A DNA stretch of 64,000 bases from Trinickia caryophylli (lineage in GTDB: Bacteria > Pseudomonadota > Gammaproteobacteria > Burkholderiales > Burkholderiaceae), in NCBI RefSeq assembly GCF_034424545.1, contig NZ_CP139970.1, positions 2,728,001 to 2,792,000 of the forward strand. The letters are read 5' to 3'. The notes beneath the pieces are model-generated. The model did not search any database. It was given only the letters and a program-made list of their open reading frames with translations, and was not told the DNA's origin. The translations under genes were made by a program, and so were the position numbers. Below, piece after piece: positions 18,033-25,827 of this stretch; positions within the stretch are counted from its first letter, which is position 1, and each line of letters opens with the position of its first letter.

Positions 18033-19067
18033 TTACTGCTGCATGAACTTGAGCCAGCGTGCCTTCGCCTGGACGCCTGCTTCGGACGCCCACCATTCCT
18101 CGGACATCAGAGCCTGCTTGTTTGCATTCTCGGGCGAACTGGGCAACTCGCTCGCGCGCTTCGCCGAGATCTTCCCGGTCTTGTACGCGGCCGGGTTGCC
18201 CGGCCCGTAGTCGATATAGGTGGGCAAATTCGCCTGAAGATCGGGCGACACTGCCATATCGACGAACCGTACGGCGTTTGCGAGATTCGGTGCGTTCTTG
18301 AGAATGCACAGTTGCGTGTTCTGAAGAATGCCGTCGTTATAGGTGAACGCGATATCCGGATTGTCCTTTGCGACCGCGCTCGCGCGACCGTTCCAGATCA
18401 TTTCCATATCCACTTCGCCGTCGTGCAGCAACTGCGCGGACTGGCCGCCCGACGTCCACCACACGGCTATGTCAGGCTTTATTTGCGCGAGCTTTCTGAA
18501 CGCACGATCGACGTCGAGCGGATAGAGCTTGTTGCGCGGCACGCCGTCGGCGAGCAGCGCGGCCTCCAGTACAGTCTGCGGATCGTTGCGCAGCGCGCGC
18601 GTGCCCGGGAAGCCCTTTACGTTCCAGAAGTCCGCCCAGCTTTGCGGAACCTTCTTCACGGTCTTCTTGTTGTAGCCGATCACCGTGGAGTAGAACTCGT
18701 ACGCGACCGAGTAGGGGGTGCGGTACTTTTCGGGGACCGCCGCAGCGTTCGGCATCTTCGAGAAGTCGAGCTTCTCGAGCAGCCCCTCGCGCCCCCCGCG
18801 CAGGCAGTTCGACGTAGGGGTGTCGACCACATCCCAAATCGGCTTGCCCGTTGTGCCTTGAGCCTTGATTTGCGGCCATGCGTCGGGAATGCTGTCTTGC
18901 TTGATTGCGATGCCGAGTTGTTTGGCGGCCGGGTCGAGAATCGCCTTCGTCTGCGCTTCCTGATACGCCCCGCCTTGCGATACGAACGTTATTTCGCCGG
19001 CGGCAAACGCGGGCGCGTAACCGAACGCGAGTGTTATGGCGACCGGGCACAAGCTCTTCAGTTTCAT
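18033..19067 (-). CDS. Periplasmic substrate-binding protein, PotD/PotF-like
   Basis: A 344-residue exported protein with a signal peptide cleaved after about AFA (residue 22), followed by a type II periplasmic-binding fold. Segments such as IWDVVDTPTSN, YGPGNPAAY and GEVDMEMIWNGRA fit the polyamine-binding branch. The start at 19067 has AGGAAG about eight bases upstream; 11 extra codons from an earlier ATG look non-native. It supplies substrate to the importer encoded at 9856-14759, although it is transcribed separately and in the opposite direction. Its promoter repeats the operator seen before that operon, which ties it to the same control. Confidence 0.9.
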   Translation of the reverse strand: MKLKSLCPVAITLAFGYAPAFAAGEITFVSQGGAYQEAQTKAILDPAAKQLGIAIKQDSIPDAWPQIKAQGTTGKPIWDVVDTPTSNCLRGGREGLLEKLDFSKMPNAAAVPEKYRTPYSVAYEFYSTVIGYNKKTVKKVPQSWADFWNVKGFPGTRALRNDPQTVLEAALLADGVPRNKLYPLDVDRAFRKLAQIKPDIAVWWTSGGQSAQLLHDGEVDMEMIWNGRASAVAKDNPDIAFTYNDGILQNTQLCILKNAPNLANAVRFVDMAVSPDLQANLPTYIDYGPGNPAAYKTGKISAKRASELPSSPENANKQALMSEEWWASEAGVQAKARWLKFMQQ

Positions 19068-19169
19068 AACGTTGCTTCCTCGACTCGAATGAGAGGTCAA
19101 TGTTGCCCCAGCGGGAACACGGCCGTATCGGCGCTACCGCGAGGTCGATCGCCCTCGCGGAGTGCTTCG

Positions 19170-19222
19170 AATATAGTGAGCCAATTTAGCGGGTACAACG
19201 CCGAAATTGTTGGAGTCGGCAT
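19170..19222 (-). promoter_or_regulatory. Operator and promoter of the binding-protein gene
   Basis: Read on the minus strand from 19222, the element begins ATGCCGACTCCAACAATT and ends in TTG at 19196, which is 27 bases. Its TTG opens a -35 box TTGTAC (19198-19193), followed by a 17-base spacer and a -10 box TATATT (19175-19170). Length, core words and distance to the promoter equal those of the element at 9768-9820. Confidence 0.75.
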
Positions 19223-19284
19223 GACCTGATGTAATGCCGCGTTAACCCCGATGAGGGAGCGGCGATCGGCGGATCTCGCGCCGC

Positions 19285-20556
19285 CTACTCCATGCGCGAC
19301 AGGTCTTTGTCCGCGGCAGGCAATGGCTGCGGTGAACGCTTTTCTTCGGGAAGGGCGGGGCGGTCGGCGTCCTGTCTGTACCGGTGCACATCGTGGGTCA
19401 CGAAGCCCACGTCCCGGCTCGGAATGTCGAACCACTCCGGATGCGCGAACGATCGGCGGATGTCTTCCAGGCCGCTCGCCCAGTGCTCGCGCATCGTCGC
19501 TTTGCTGAACTCGTAGTCCTTGTAATGCCCCTCGAACCACTTGTCCTTATAGATCAGGTGTACGACGTTCACCGCGTTGCCGTTGGCCGTTTTCTGAGCC
19601 TCTCGCAGCAGCGGGTGCGCAAGCCGCACCTCTTCGGGAATATATTCGAGCAGCGCCTTGATCATCTGGGCGTGCTTCTGGTTTTGCGACATGAAGGCGG
19701 TGATGGCGCGCGTACGGCTCGAATACTGGATGTCTTTCATGCGCTCGCTGACATCGAGCAGATCGCTGGGCAGCTTGCCTCGCGCACTCCATAGATCCAC
19801 CTGAAACACGATCGTGTCTTTGTGCTGGCACTCCCTGATGATTTCCGTCAGTGGCGTATTGGACACCAGTCCGCCATCCCAGTAGAACTCGCCGTCGATC
19901 TCGACCGCCGGGAAACCGGGCGGCAATGCGCCGGATGCAATGAAATGTTCCGGAGCGAGCCGCATCGCGGCATTGTCGAAGTAGACGAGATTGCCGGTTC
20001 GCACGTTGACCGCGCCCACGGATACGCGGATCCTGCCGTCGTTGATGCGATCGAAGTCGGCGTACTGGAGCAGCGTCTCGCGTAACGCCGCGGTGTCGTA
20101 ATAGCTCAACTGATCGGGGCGTTTCTTGAGGTGCGCGCCGAACGGCGCATGCAAGCGCGGCAAGAAGAAGCCCGCCTGTCCCTCCAGCAGTGTGCGCGTA
20201 GCCGCCCATGCGCCCGACCACTTGCGCCCGAAGTGTTCGAGCCCGGGCCAGGCGGGCATGCGTGCGCCCAGGTGCGCGAGAAAATCCGCCGGCTGGCTGA
20301 TCGTGTTCCAGAAGCCGCGCAGGGCCGCAACCCGATCCTCCGGCGCGTTGCCGGCGATGATGGCGGTGTTCAGCGCACCGATGGAAATGCCCGAGATCGT
20401 GGTCGGCTCGATGCCCGCTTCGGCGAGCCCTTCATATACGCCGGCTTGATACGAGCCGAGCGCACCGCCGCCTTGGAGCACGAGACCGATTTCGTCGTAA
20501 GGCGGCAGATTGAGGGGAGGGGCGGCCTGCAGCTTGTTGCGCTGACTAGCGGACAT
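19285..20556 (-). CDS. Patatin-like phospholipase with DUF3734 domain
   Basis: A 423-residue patatin-family acyl hydrolase. The oxyanion-hole motif is QGGGALGSYQAGV (about 28-40), the nucleophile Ser58 lies in GISIG, and the catalytic Asp227 is in YWDGG, so the Ser-Asp dyad is complete. The C-terminal third matches the DUF3734 extension seen in many proteobacterial members near PHB or ketone-body genes. The probable role is lipid or polyester hydrolysis in the cytoplasm. Its ATG overlaps the end of a 54-codon frame that begins with a bdhA-like N-terminus, and acetoacetate decarboxylase lies upstream in the same direction. Confidence 0.9.
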   Translation of the reverse strand: MSASQRNKLQAAPPLNLPPYDEIGLVLQGGGALGSYQAGVYEGLAEAGIEPTTISGISIGALNTAIIAGNAPEDRVAALRGFWNTISQPADFLAHLGARMPAWPGLEHFGRKWSGAWAATRTLLEGQAGFFLPRLHAPFGAHLKKRPDQLSYYDTAALRETLLQYADFDRINDGRIRVSVGAVNVRTGNLVYFDNAAMRLAPEHFIASGALPPGFPAVEIDGEFYWDGGLVSNTPLTEIIRECQHKDTIVFQVDLWSARGKLPSDLLDVSERMKDIQYSSRTRAITAFMSQNQKHAQMIKALLEYIPEEVRLAHPLLREAQKTANGNAVNVVHLIYKDKWFEGHYKDYEFSKATMREHWASGLEDIRRSFAHPEWFDIPSRDVGFVTHDVHRYRQDADRPALPEEKRSPQPLPAADKDLSRME

Positions 20557-20710
20557 ACCGGCCTCCTTGCTGCATGAACCGGCCCGCGAGCGCGGGGATT
20601 CCCGCTGGCGGGGCCTCCTCCGGTGCCCGCGAGGCGCTGGGCAGTGTGCGGACGGATCCGGAGCATATGACTTTCGCGCGCACGAGGGCAGCCTTGTCGT
20701 TCAGTGTCAT
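20546..20710 (-). pseudogene. Vestige of 3-hydroxybutyrate dehydrogenase (bdhA) reduced to its start, 54 codons
   Basis: An open frame of 54 codons starts with ATG at 20710, preceded by GGAGC, 17 bases after the adc stop. Its first residues, MTLNDKAALV, resemble the beginning of short-chain 3-hydroxybutyrate dehydrogenases (M-[TS]-L-x-G-K-x-A-L-V followed by TGxxSGIG). From residue 11 the resemblance stops and no TGxxxGIG motif follows. The frame ends at a TAG inside the patatin start region. I recall adc-bdhA-patatin clusters from Burkholderia genomes; here bdhA would have been lost by internal deletion. It could instead be a new small coupled gene. Confidence 0.5.
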
Positions 20711-20726
20711 GCTTGCTCCGGATTGC

Positions 20727-21506
20727 TCATTGATTGACTGCGAGTTTGATCGGCGGCGCGGCAGAGAGGTAATCGTACGCCACTTCGCCTATGTCGAGCG
20801 TCAGATGTGTCATGAGGTGCCGTGCGCCGATCACTTTGCGCACGGGCAGCCCGGCCACCGGCGCGAGCGCGTGGGGCTTCAATTCGAGGGCTGCGGGACC
20901 TTCCCAGGCGCCGATCACTTCGACGTCGCGCAGAAAGAAGCGCACGAGCTCGCAAACGCGCGCGGAGCCGTCGACGTGCGGAATGATCTTGAGCAGGTAG
21001 TTCGGTGTTTCGGCGAGCTTGCGGCACTCCGCGGCGGCATCGACCGACTGGTACTTATAGCCCATCGTGCCCGTGGCGATACGCTGGCTGCCGTAATCGA
21101 GCGTGCCCAGCAACGTGTCCTTGCCGTCGACGAATAGCCGTGGCGAGGCGAGCTTTTTCGGAAACCCCCAGATCTCGCGGCCGCCGGCAATCGGGCCTTC
21201 GTCATCGAGGTACATGGAATGCGTGAAATTCGCGCGGTTGCCGTGCGGATCCAGTACCGAGATGACCTGACCGCTTTCCGTATAGTCGCCGAAGCCCGAC
21301 GAATCGGGCATGCGAATAAACTCATAATGCACGATGGCGTTATCGACCGTCAGCGGCGCGGGAACGACAGCGCGAATCGCCTCGATATCCGATTCGTAGG
21401 AAATGATGAAGTATTCGCGATTGACGAAACGGAAAGGCGGGCGTGGATACGCCGGATTGGCGAAAGGCATCGCGAATGCGTTTTGGCGGATATCGTCTTC
21501 GGTCAC
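20727..21506 (-). CDS. adc: Acetoacetate decarboxylase
   Basis: A 259-residue enzyme that decarboxylates acetoacetate to acetone and CO2 through a Schiff base. The active-site segment EIWGFPKKL holds the adjacent lysines 117-118, equivalent to the Clostridium pair 115-116; the conserved Glu near residue 77 is in GFGDYTESG. The GTG start at 21506 is chosen because GGAG precedes it by nine bases and homologues begin here; upstream in-frame residues look unrelated. It heads a short operon with the bdhA-like vestige and the patatin gene, which suggests a role in ketone-body or polyhydroxybutyrate turnover. Confidence 0.93.
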   Translation of the reverse strand: MTEDDIRQNAFAMPFANPAYPRPPFRFVNREYFIISYESDIEAIRAVVPAPLTVDNAIVHYEFIRMPDSSGFGDYTESGQVISVLDPHGNRANFTHSMYLDDEGPIAGGREIWGFPKKLASPRLFVDGKDTLLGTLDYGSQRIATGTMGYKYQSVDAAAECRKLAETPNYLLKIIPHVDGSARVCELVRFFLRDVEVIGAWEGPAALELKPHALAPVAGLPVRKVIGARHLMTHLTLDIGEVAYDYLSAAPPIKLAVNQ

Positions 21507-21694
21507 GGTTCGGTTCTCCGTAGGCGGGCAAAGTAAGGCGCGGCTAAAGCGCGTGCGCAGCGACGCATGACCGGGGTTCGAATCACATTGTGAGACGCGC
21601 CGCTTTTCGGGCGGGAACGTTTGCGTGGCCATCGTCGGAACACATCGTAAGCGCGGCGCACGACGATAGTGACGCCAGGAAGCGACTTACTGTG

Positions 21695-21712
21695 TTGTTG
21701 CGTTAGCAACAA
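21695..21712. promoter_or_regulatory. Perfect inverted repeat upstream of adc
   Basis: TTGTTGC-GTTA-GCAACAA is a perfect 7+4+7 inverted repeat about 190 bases upstream of adc and about 40 bases after the arsH stop. It lacks a T-tract on either strand, so an operator fits better than a terminator. Its GCAACAA half resembles the GCA-rich sites described for PhaR regulators, a tentative link given the nearby acetoacetate gene. The rest of the gap 21507-21751 shows nothing recognisable. Confidence 0.45.
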
Positions 21713-21751
21713 TCGGGATCGGCGCCGCACGGAGGCGGCGATGGTCGCCGG

Positions 21752-22516
21752 CTATTCCACTTCGCCGCTATCGGTATCGCCGCTGCTGGCCGCGTGCTCG
21801 TGATTCATGGCAGCGGCGGCGAGCGCGGTCGCATTCGCGGGCGCCGCTTCCTTGCGTTCGCTATAACGATCGGTCAGATAATCGCTGCGATCGCGCACGA
21901 GCAGCGTGAACTTGTAGAGTTCCTCCATCACGTCGACGAGGCGGTCATAGTAGGACGACGGTTTCATTCGACCGTTGGCGTCGAATTCCTGGTACGCCTT
22001 GGCGACCGACGACTGGTTCGGGATGGTGACCATTCGCATCCACCGCCCGAGCACACGCAGCGCGTTGACCGCATTGAACGATTGGGAGCCGCCGCACACT
22101 TGCATGACGGCGAGCGTGCGGCCCTGCGTTGGTCGAATCCCGCCTATCTCGAGCGGCAGCCAGTCGATCTGGTTCTTGAACACGGCCGTCAGTGTGCCGT
22201 GACGCTCGGGACTGCACCATACCTGGCCTTCCGACCATTGCGAGAGCTGGCGCAGTTCGACGACTTTCGCATGATTCGCGGGAACGCTGTCGCACATGGG
22301 CAGGCCATGCGGATCGAACACACGCGTCTCGGCGCCGAAATGCCGCAGGATCCGTTCGGCTTCGAGCACGAGCAGCCGGCTGTACGACGTCTCGCGCAGC
22401 GAGCCGTAGAGCAGCGCAATGCGAGGCGGATGCGTGCTGATGCGCGCGGGCTCGAGCTTCCGAATATCGGGCTTATCGAGCACCGCCGGCACGACATGGG
22501 GGAGATCCGTGCTCAC
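21752..22516 (-). CDS. arsH: ArsH, NADPH-dependent FMN reductase / organoarsenical oxidase
   Basis: A 254-residue flavodoxin-fold protein. The flavin-phosphate motif [11 protein letters not shown] (about 37-47) and the [13 protein letters not shown] and [18 protein letters not shown] segments are typical of ArsH, which oxidises trivalent organoarsenicals. The GTG start at 22516 overlaps the arsC stop (GTGA) and follows GGAGG closely, so it is preferred over in-frame codons further upstream. The C-terminal tail past about residue 225 is Ala-rich and variable. Last gene of the ars operon. Confidence 0.93.
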   Translation of the reverse strand: MSTDLPHVVPAVLDKPDIRKLEPARISTHPPRIALLYGSLRETSYSRLLVLEAERILRHFGAETRVFDPHGLPMCDSVPANHAKVVELRQLSQWSEGQVWCSPERHGTLTAVFKNQIDWLPLEIGGIRPTQGRTLAVMQVCGGSQSFNAVNALRVLGRWMRMVTIPNQSSVAKAYQEFDANGRMKPSSYYDRLVDVMEELYKFTLLVRDRSDYLTDRYSERKEAAPANATALAAAAMNHEHAASSGDTDSGEVE

Positions 22517-22935
22517 TTGATCCTCCGCCCTTGTGCGTCGATGACGGCTTCGCCGTCTTCCTTCGCGAACGGGCCCGATTGCGGCGAGGGCAGAATGTCG
22601 AGCACGGTCTCGGACGGGCGGCATAGCCGTGCTCCAAGCTCCGTCACGACAAACGGGCGGTTGATGAGGATGGGATGCGCGAGCATGGCGTCGAGCAACT
22701 GTGCGTCAGTGAGCGCCGGGTCGCCGAGCCCGAGTTCGGCGAACGGCGTTCCTTTTTCGCGGATGGCCTGCCTGACCGTCAGGCCCGCATCGCGGATCAT
22801 CTGCTGCAATGCCTGTTTGCTCGGGGGCGTTTTCAGGTACTCGACGACGATCGGCTCGATGCCTGCATTGCGGATCATCGCGAGCGTATTGCGCGACGTA
22901 CCGCATGCCGGGTTGTGATAGATGGTGACGGACAT
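22513..22935 (-). CDS. arsC: Arsenate reductase, glutaredoxin-linked type
   Basis: A 140-residue cytoplasmic enzyme that reduces arsenate to arsenite for export by the adjacent permease. The active-site segment is [14 protein letters not shown] with Cys11, and the downstream arginines expected of this class are present (for example in [18 protein letters not shown]). Length agrees with the E. coli plasmid-type family. GAGGAA precedes the ATG. It overlaps arsH and follows acr3 by nine bases. Confidence 0.94.
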   Translation of the reverse strand: MSVTIYHNPACGTSRNTLAMIRNAGIEPIVVEYLKTPPSKQALQQMIRDAGLTVRQAIREKGTPFAELGLGDPALTDAQLLDAMLAHPILINRPFVVTELGARLCRPSETVLDILPSPQSGPFAKEDGEAVIDAQGRRIK

Positions 22936-22944
22936 GACGGTTCC

Positions 22945-24009
22945 TCAGTGTGATTCGTACCAGCGCCGCGAACGATTGACCACGGCCACGACGAACAGCA
23001 TCACGGGCACCTCGATCAGCACGCCGACGACGGTGGCCAATGCCGCGCCGGATCGAAAGCCGAAGAGGCTGATGGCGGTGGCCACGGCCAGCTCGAAGAA
23101 GTTGCTCGCGCCGATCAGTGCCGAAGGGCCGGCCACGCAATGGGCCACGCCGAGGCGGCGGTTCAGGGCGTAAGCCAGCCCCGCGTTCAGAAGCACCTGG
23201 ATCAGAATTGGCGTGGCAAGCAGCGCGATGACGAGGGGCTGCTCGACGATTGCTTTGCCCTGGAATCCGAACAGCAGCACGAGCGTGGCGAGCAGTGCCG
23301 TGATCGAGCACGGGCCCAACGCGGCCACGGCGCGCCGGTACGTCGCTTCGCCGCGTGCGAGCAGGATCCGCCGGGCGGCCTGCGCAATGGCGACCGGGAT
23401 GACGATGTAAAGCACGACCGAGGTGACCAGGGTGGCCCACGGCACGGAAATCGAGGACAGCCCGAGAAGCAGACCGACGACCGGCGCGAAGGCCACGACC
23501 ATGATCGTATCGTTGAGCGCCACCTGCGACAGCGTGAAATACGGATCGCCCTTGCACAACTGCGACCAGACGAAAACCATGGCGGTACACGGCGCGGCGG
23601 CCAGCAGAATCAATCCGGCCACGTAGCTGTCGAGTTGATCGGCCGGCAGCCACCTCGCAAAGAGATGGCGCACGAACAGCCAGCCGAGCAGCGCCATCGA
23701 GAACGGCTTGATCAGCCAGTTCACGAAGAGGGTGACGCCGATGCCGCGCCACTGAGCGGCCACCTGCCCCATGGCGCCGAAGTCGATCTTGATCAGCATC
23801 GGCACGATCATGATCCAGATCAGCACGCCGACGGGAAGGTTCACTTGTGCCACTTCCATGGCGCCGACGGTGAGGAACAGCCCGGGCAGCCATTGGCCGA
23901 GCAGGATTCCCGCAACGATGCAAAGGGTTACCCAGACGGTCAGATAGCGCTCGAAGAAGCCGATGGCGCTGTCTTGCGTTTCAGCCGCGCGGTGCTGCAT
24001 CGAACTCAT
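22945..24009 (-). CDS. acr3: Arsenite efflux permease, ACR3 family
   Basis: A 354-residue membrane protein with about ten helices. The conserved cysteine lies in LLAAAPCTAMVFVWSQL and the conserved acidic residue in GASNFFELAVATAI, both characteristic of ACR3 arsenite/H+ antiporters rather than ArsB. It exports the arsenite made by ArsC. GGGAG precedes the start. A cytoplasmic N-terminal stretch of about 20 residues precedes the first helix. Also named arsB in some annotations, but the fold is ACR3. Confidence 0.94.
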   Translation of the reverse strand: MSSMQHRAAETQDSAIGFFERYLTVWVTLCIVAGILLGQWLPGLFLTVGAMEVAQVNLPVGVLIWIMIVPMLIKIDFGAMGQVAAQWRGIGVTLFVNWLIKPFSMALLGWLFVRHLFARWLPADQLDSYVAGLILLAAAPCTAMVFVWSQLCKGDPYFTLSQVALNDTIMVVAFAPVVGLLLGLSSISVPWATLVTSVVLYIVIPVAIAQAARRILLARGEATYRRAVAALGPCSITALLATLVLLFGFQGKAIVEQPLVIALLATPILIQVLLNAGLAYALNRRLGVAHCVAGPSALIGASNFFELAVATAISLFGFRSGAALATVVGVLIEVPVMLFVVAVVNRSRRWYESH

Positions 24010-24054
24010 GGTCGTGCTCCCGCATGAGGGAAGGTTTGGTCGGGCATGTCGAAT

Positions 24055-24497
24055 TCAAAGCGAGCGAGTCATCAGCACGGCGGACGCGGGACACAACGAC
24101 GAGAACTCGGTCGAGGCCCGAATGGCTGCTGGCGCGGTTTCGCGCGGGATTGCCCGGTAGCCGTGACGGGCGAAGAACGCCGATGCCGTGGTGGTCAGCA
24201 GGTAGAGCTGGCTCATACCCGTGCGGCGCGCGTGCGCGTGCAGGGCCTCGAGCAACTGCGCACCGATACCGCGGTTGCGATGGTCGGGCGAGACGACGAA
24301 AGAGCGAACGAGGCCGACTTCACCGACATGCTGGAGGCCGATGCATCCGGCCAGCCGGCTTTCGACCGGGTCTTCGGCAACGAAAAAGCGCAACTCGACC
24401 GGCGGCTCGGGCAGGCAATCGGCTACGGGAAGGCCATCGCGCTCGAGCAGCGAGACGATTGCTTCGTAATCTCCAGAATGGCCGGGACGGATCGCAT
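24055..24497 (-). CDS. arsN: ArsN-type GNAT acetyltransferase of the arsenic operon
   Basis: A 147-residue GNAT-fold acetyltransferase. The acetyl-CoA motif is VVSPDHRNRGIGAQLLEALHAHAR, and the C-terminal strand-helix TTTASAFFARHGYRAI is typical. Such proteins in ars operons acetylate arsenicals or related compounds (ArsN family, some of which detoxify amino-arsenicals such as arsinothricin). The start at 24497 has AGGCGAG just upstream; upstream in-frame residues do not look native. It lies between arsR and acr3, in the same direction. Confidence 0.82.
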
Positions 24498-24554
24498 TCA
24501 TCTCGCCTCGCTGAATGGGTGGCTGCGTGGATGAGCAACGTTTTTCACGATGGC

Positions 24555-24884
24555 TCAGGACGGTGCGGCAACGGAACATCGGGACACGGGCGAACAGGGA
24601 TTGCCGCCGCAGCAGTTTTCGGTCAAGTAGCCGAGCAATGCGTTCATGGTTTCGAACTGCGCCATGTAAATGATCGAGCGGCCTTGCTGACGGCTGACGA
24701 GCAGACCGGCGCGGTGCAGTTCCTTCAAATGGAACGACAGCGACGAGGCCGGCGTCTCCATCAATTCGGCGATGCGGCCGGCGGGCAGGCCTTCCGGGCC
24801 CGCCTGCACGAGCAGACGAAACACAGCGAGGCGAATGCCGTGGGCGAGGGCGGCCAGTGCTTCGAGCGCATTTTCTGTTTCCAT
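24555..24884 (-). CDS. arsR: ArsR-family arsenite-responsive repressor with C-terminal cysteines
   Basis: A 109-residue winged-helix repressor. The recognition helix is in TPASSLSFHLKELHRAGLLVSRQQGRSIIY (about 45-74). The classic ELCVCDL metal site in the first helices is absent; instead Cys91, Cys92, Cys97 and Cys103 sit near the C-terminus (NCCGGNPC), a layout known for ArsR proteins whose As(III) site moved to the C-terminus. Its promoter lies inside a palindrome that also contains its start codon, giving tight self-repression. First gene of arsR-arsN-acr3-arsC-arsH. Confidence 0.92.
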   Translation of the reverse strand: METENALEALAALAHGIRLAVFRLLVQAGPEGLPAGRIAELMETPASSLSFHLKELHRAGLLVSRQQGRSIIYMAQFETMNALLGYLTENCCGGNPCSPVSRCSVAAPS

Positions 24885-24919
24885 TATTCAAATATAGTCG
24901 AATAATGGAAATCGAGCAA
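24879..24919 (-). promoter_or_regulatory. arsR promoter and operator palindrome; leaderless-looking start
   Basis: Perfect 11-base arms TTCCATTATTC (24879-24889) and GAATAATGGAA (24900-24910) flank ten bases. On the minus strand a -35 box TTGCTC (24919-24914), a 17-base spacer and a -10 box TATATT (24896-24891) fall within or against this palindrome. The arsR ATG (24884) begins six bases after the -10, so transcription should start at or next to the start codon, with no room for a ribosome-binding site. Confidence 0.8.
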
Positions 24920-24969
24920 CGGGCGGATGCGGGCGGGGGCGCGCAATGGGCGTCGCCCGCCCGCATCGC

Positions 24970-25827
24970 CTAATGCAGGTGCCGCAGCTTGTCGGGATTG
25001 CGCACGACGTAAATGGCGGCGACCTTGCCCTCCTCGATCTCGAGCGCGGTCGTTTGCAATTCGCCGTCCGCCTCCAGCGTGACGAAGCCGGGCAGCCCGT
25101 TGATGAATGCCGCCCGCACGAACGTCGAGCCGTTTTGCCTGAGGACGGCCGATAGCCTGGCATGCAGTTTCATCACTTCGTCGAAGCCGAACACCGGCTC
25201 GGCAAGCGCCGGCCGCTTGCCGCCGCCATCCGCATGCAGGCTGACGTCGGCGGCGAGCATTGCGCCGAGCCCGCTCATGTCGCCGCTGCGAGACGCCGCA
25301 AAAAACGCTTTCGCGAGCTCGAGCCCGCGCGCTTTCTCGATGCGAAAGCGCGGACGCGATTCGCGCACGTGAGTGCGTGCCCGCACCGCCAACTGGCGGC
25401 ATGCGGCGGGGTCGCGCTGGATCGTTGCGGCCACTTCGTCGAAATCGAGCCCGAATACGTCGTGCAGCAAAAACGCGGCACGCTCGAGCGGAGACAGGCG
25501 TTCGAGCGCGAGCATCAGCGGCAGCGTGACGTCTTCCTGCTCGTTGTCCTCGACGACGGGCTCGGGCAGCCAGGGGCCCAGATAGGTTTCGCGCTGATGA
25601 CGTGCGGACTTGAGTTCGTCGAGGCACATCCGCATGACCATGCGCCGAAGGAACGCTTCGGGCACTCGCACTTCGCCGCGATCGAGGCTCATCCAGCGCA
25701 GGAACGCGTCCTGCACGATATCTTCGGCGCTTGCGACCGAGCCGAGCATCCGGTACGCGACGCGGATCAGCTTGGGCCGCAGCGGGCCGAAGCTCGCCGC
25801 GGCATCCGCTATTTCCGGCCCCGTCAT
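24970..25827 (-). CDS. ECF41-type RNA polymerase sigma factor with SnoaL-like C-terminal domain
   Basis: A 285-residue sigma factor. Region 2 (about 15-80, with DIVQDAFLRW) and region 4 (about 115-165, LSPLERAAFLLHDVFGLDFDEVA) are followed by a SnoaL-like extension of about 115 residues. All three hallmarks I know from the ECF41 family are present: WLPEP in the linker, DGGGK in the extension and NPDKL near the end. In that family the extension acts in place of an anti-sigma factor. Its ATG overlaps by one base the stop of the partner gene upstream (TAATG), which belongs to the partner class expected for ECF41. The in-frame stretch upstream of 25827 lies inside that partner gene and is not counted. 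Confidence 0.93.
   Translation of the reverse strand: MTGPEIADAAASFGPLRPKLIRVAYRMLGSVASAEDIVQDAFLRWMSLDRGEVRVPEAFLRRMVMRMCLDELKSARHQRETYLGPWLPEPVVEDNEQEDVTLPLMLALERLSPLERAAFLLHDVFGLDFDEVAATIQRDPAACRQLAVRARTHVRESRPRFRIEKARGLELAKAFFAASRSGDMSGLGAMLAADVSLHADGGGKRPALAEPVFGFDEVMKLHARLSAVLRQNGSTFVRAAFINGLPGFVTLEADGELQTTALEIEEGKVAAIYVVRNPDKLRHLH

Noticed and set aside
20574..21137. A plus-strand open frame of 187 codons opposite adc
   Set aside because: The minus strand has the clear adc active-site motif; the plus frame has no start signal or domain.
21695..21712. Rho-independent terminator of the ars operon
   Set aside because: The stem is perfect but neither strand has a following T-tract; kept as an operator candidate.
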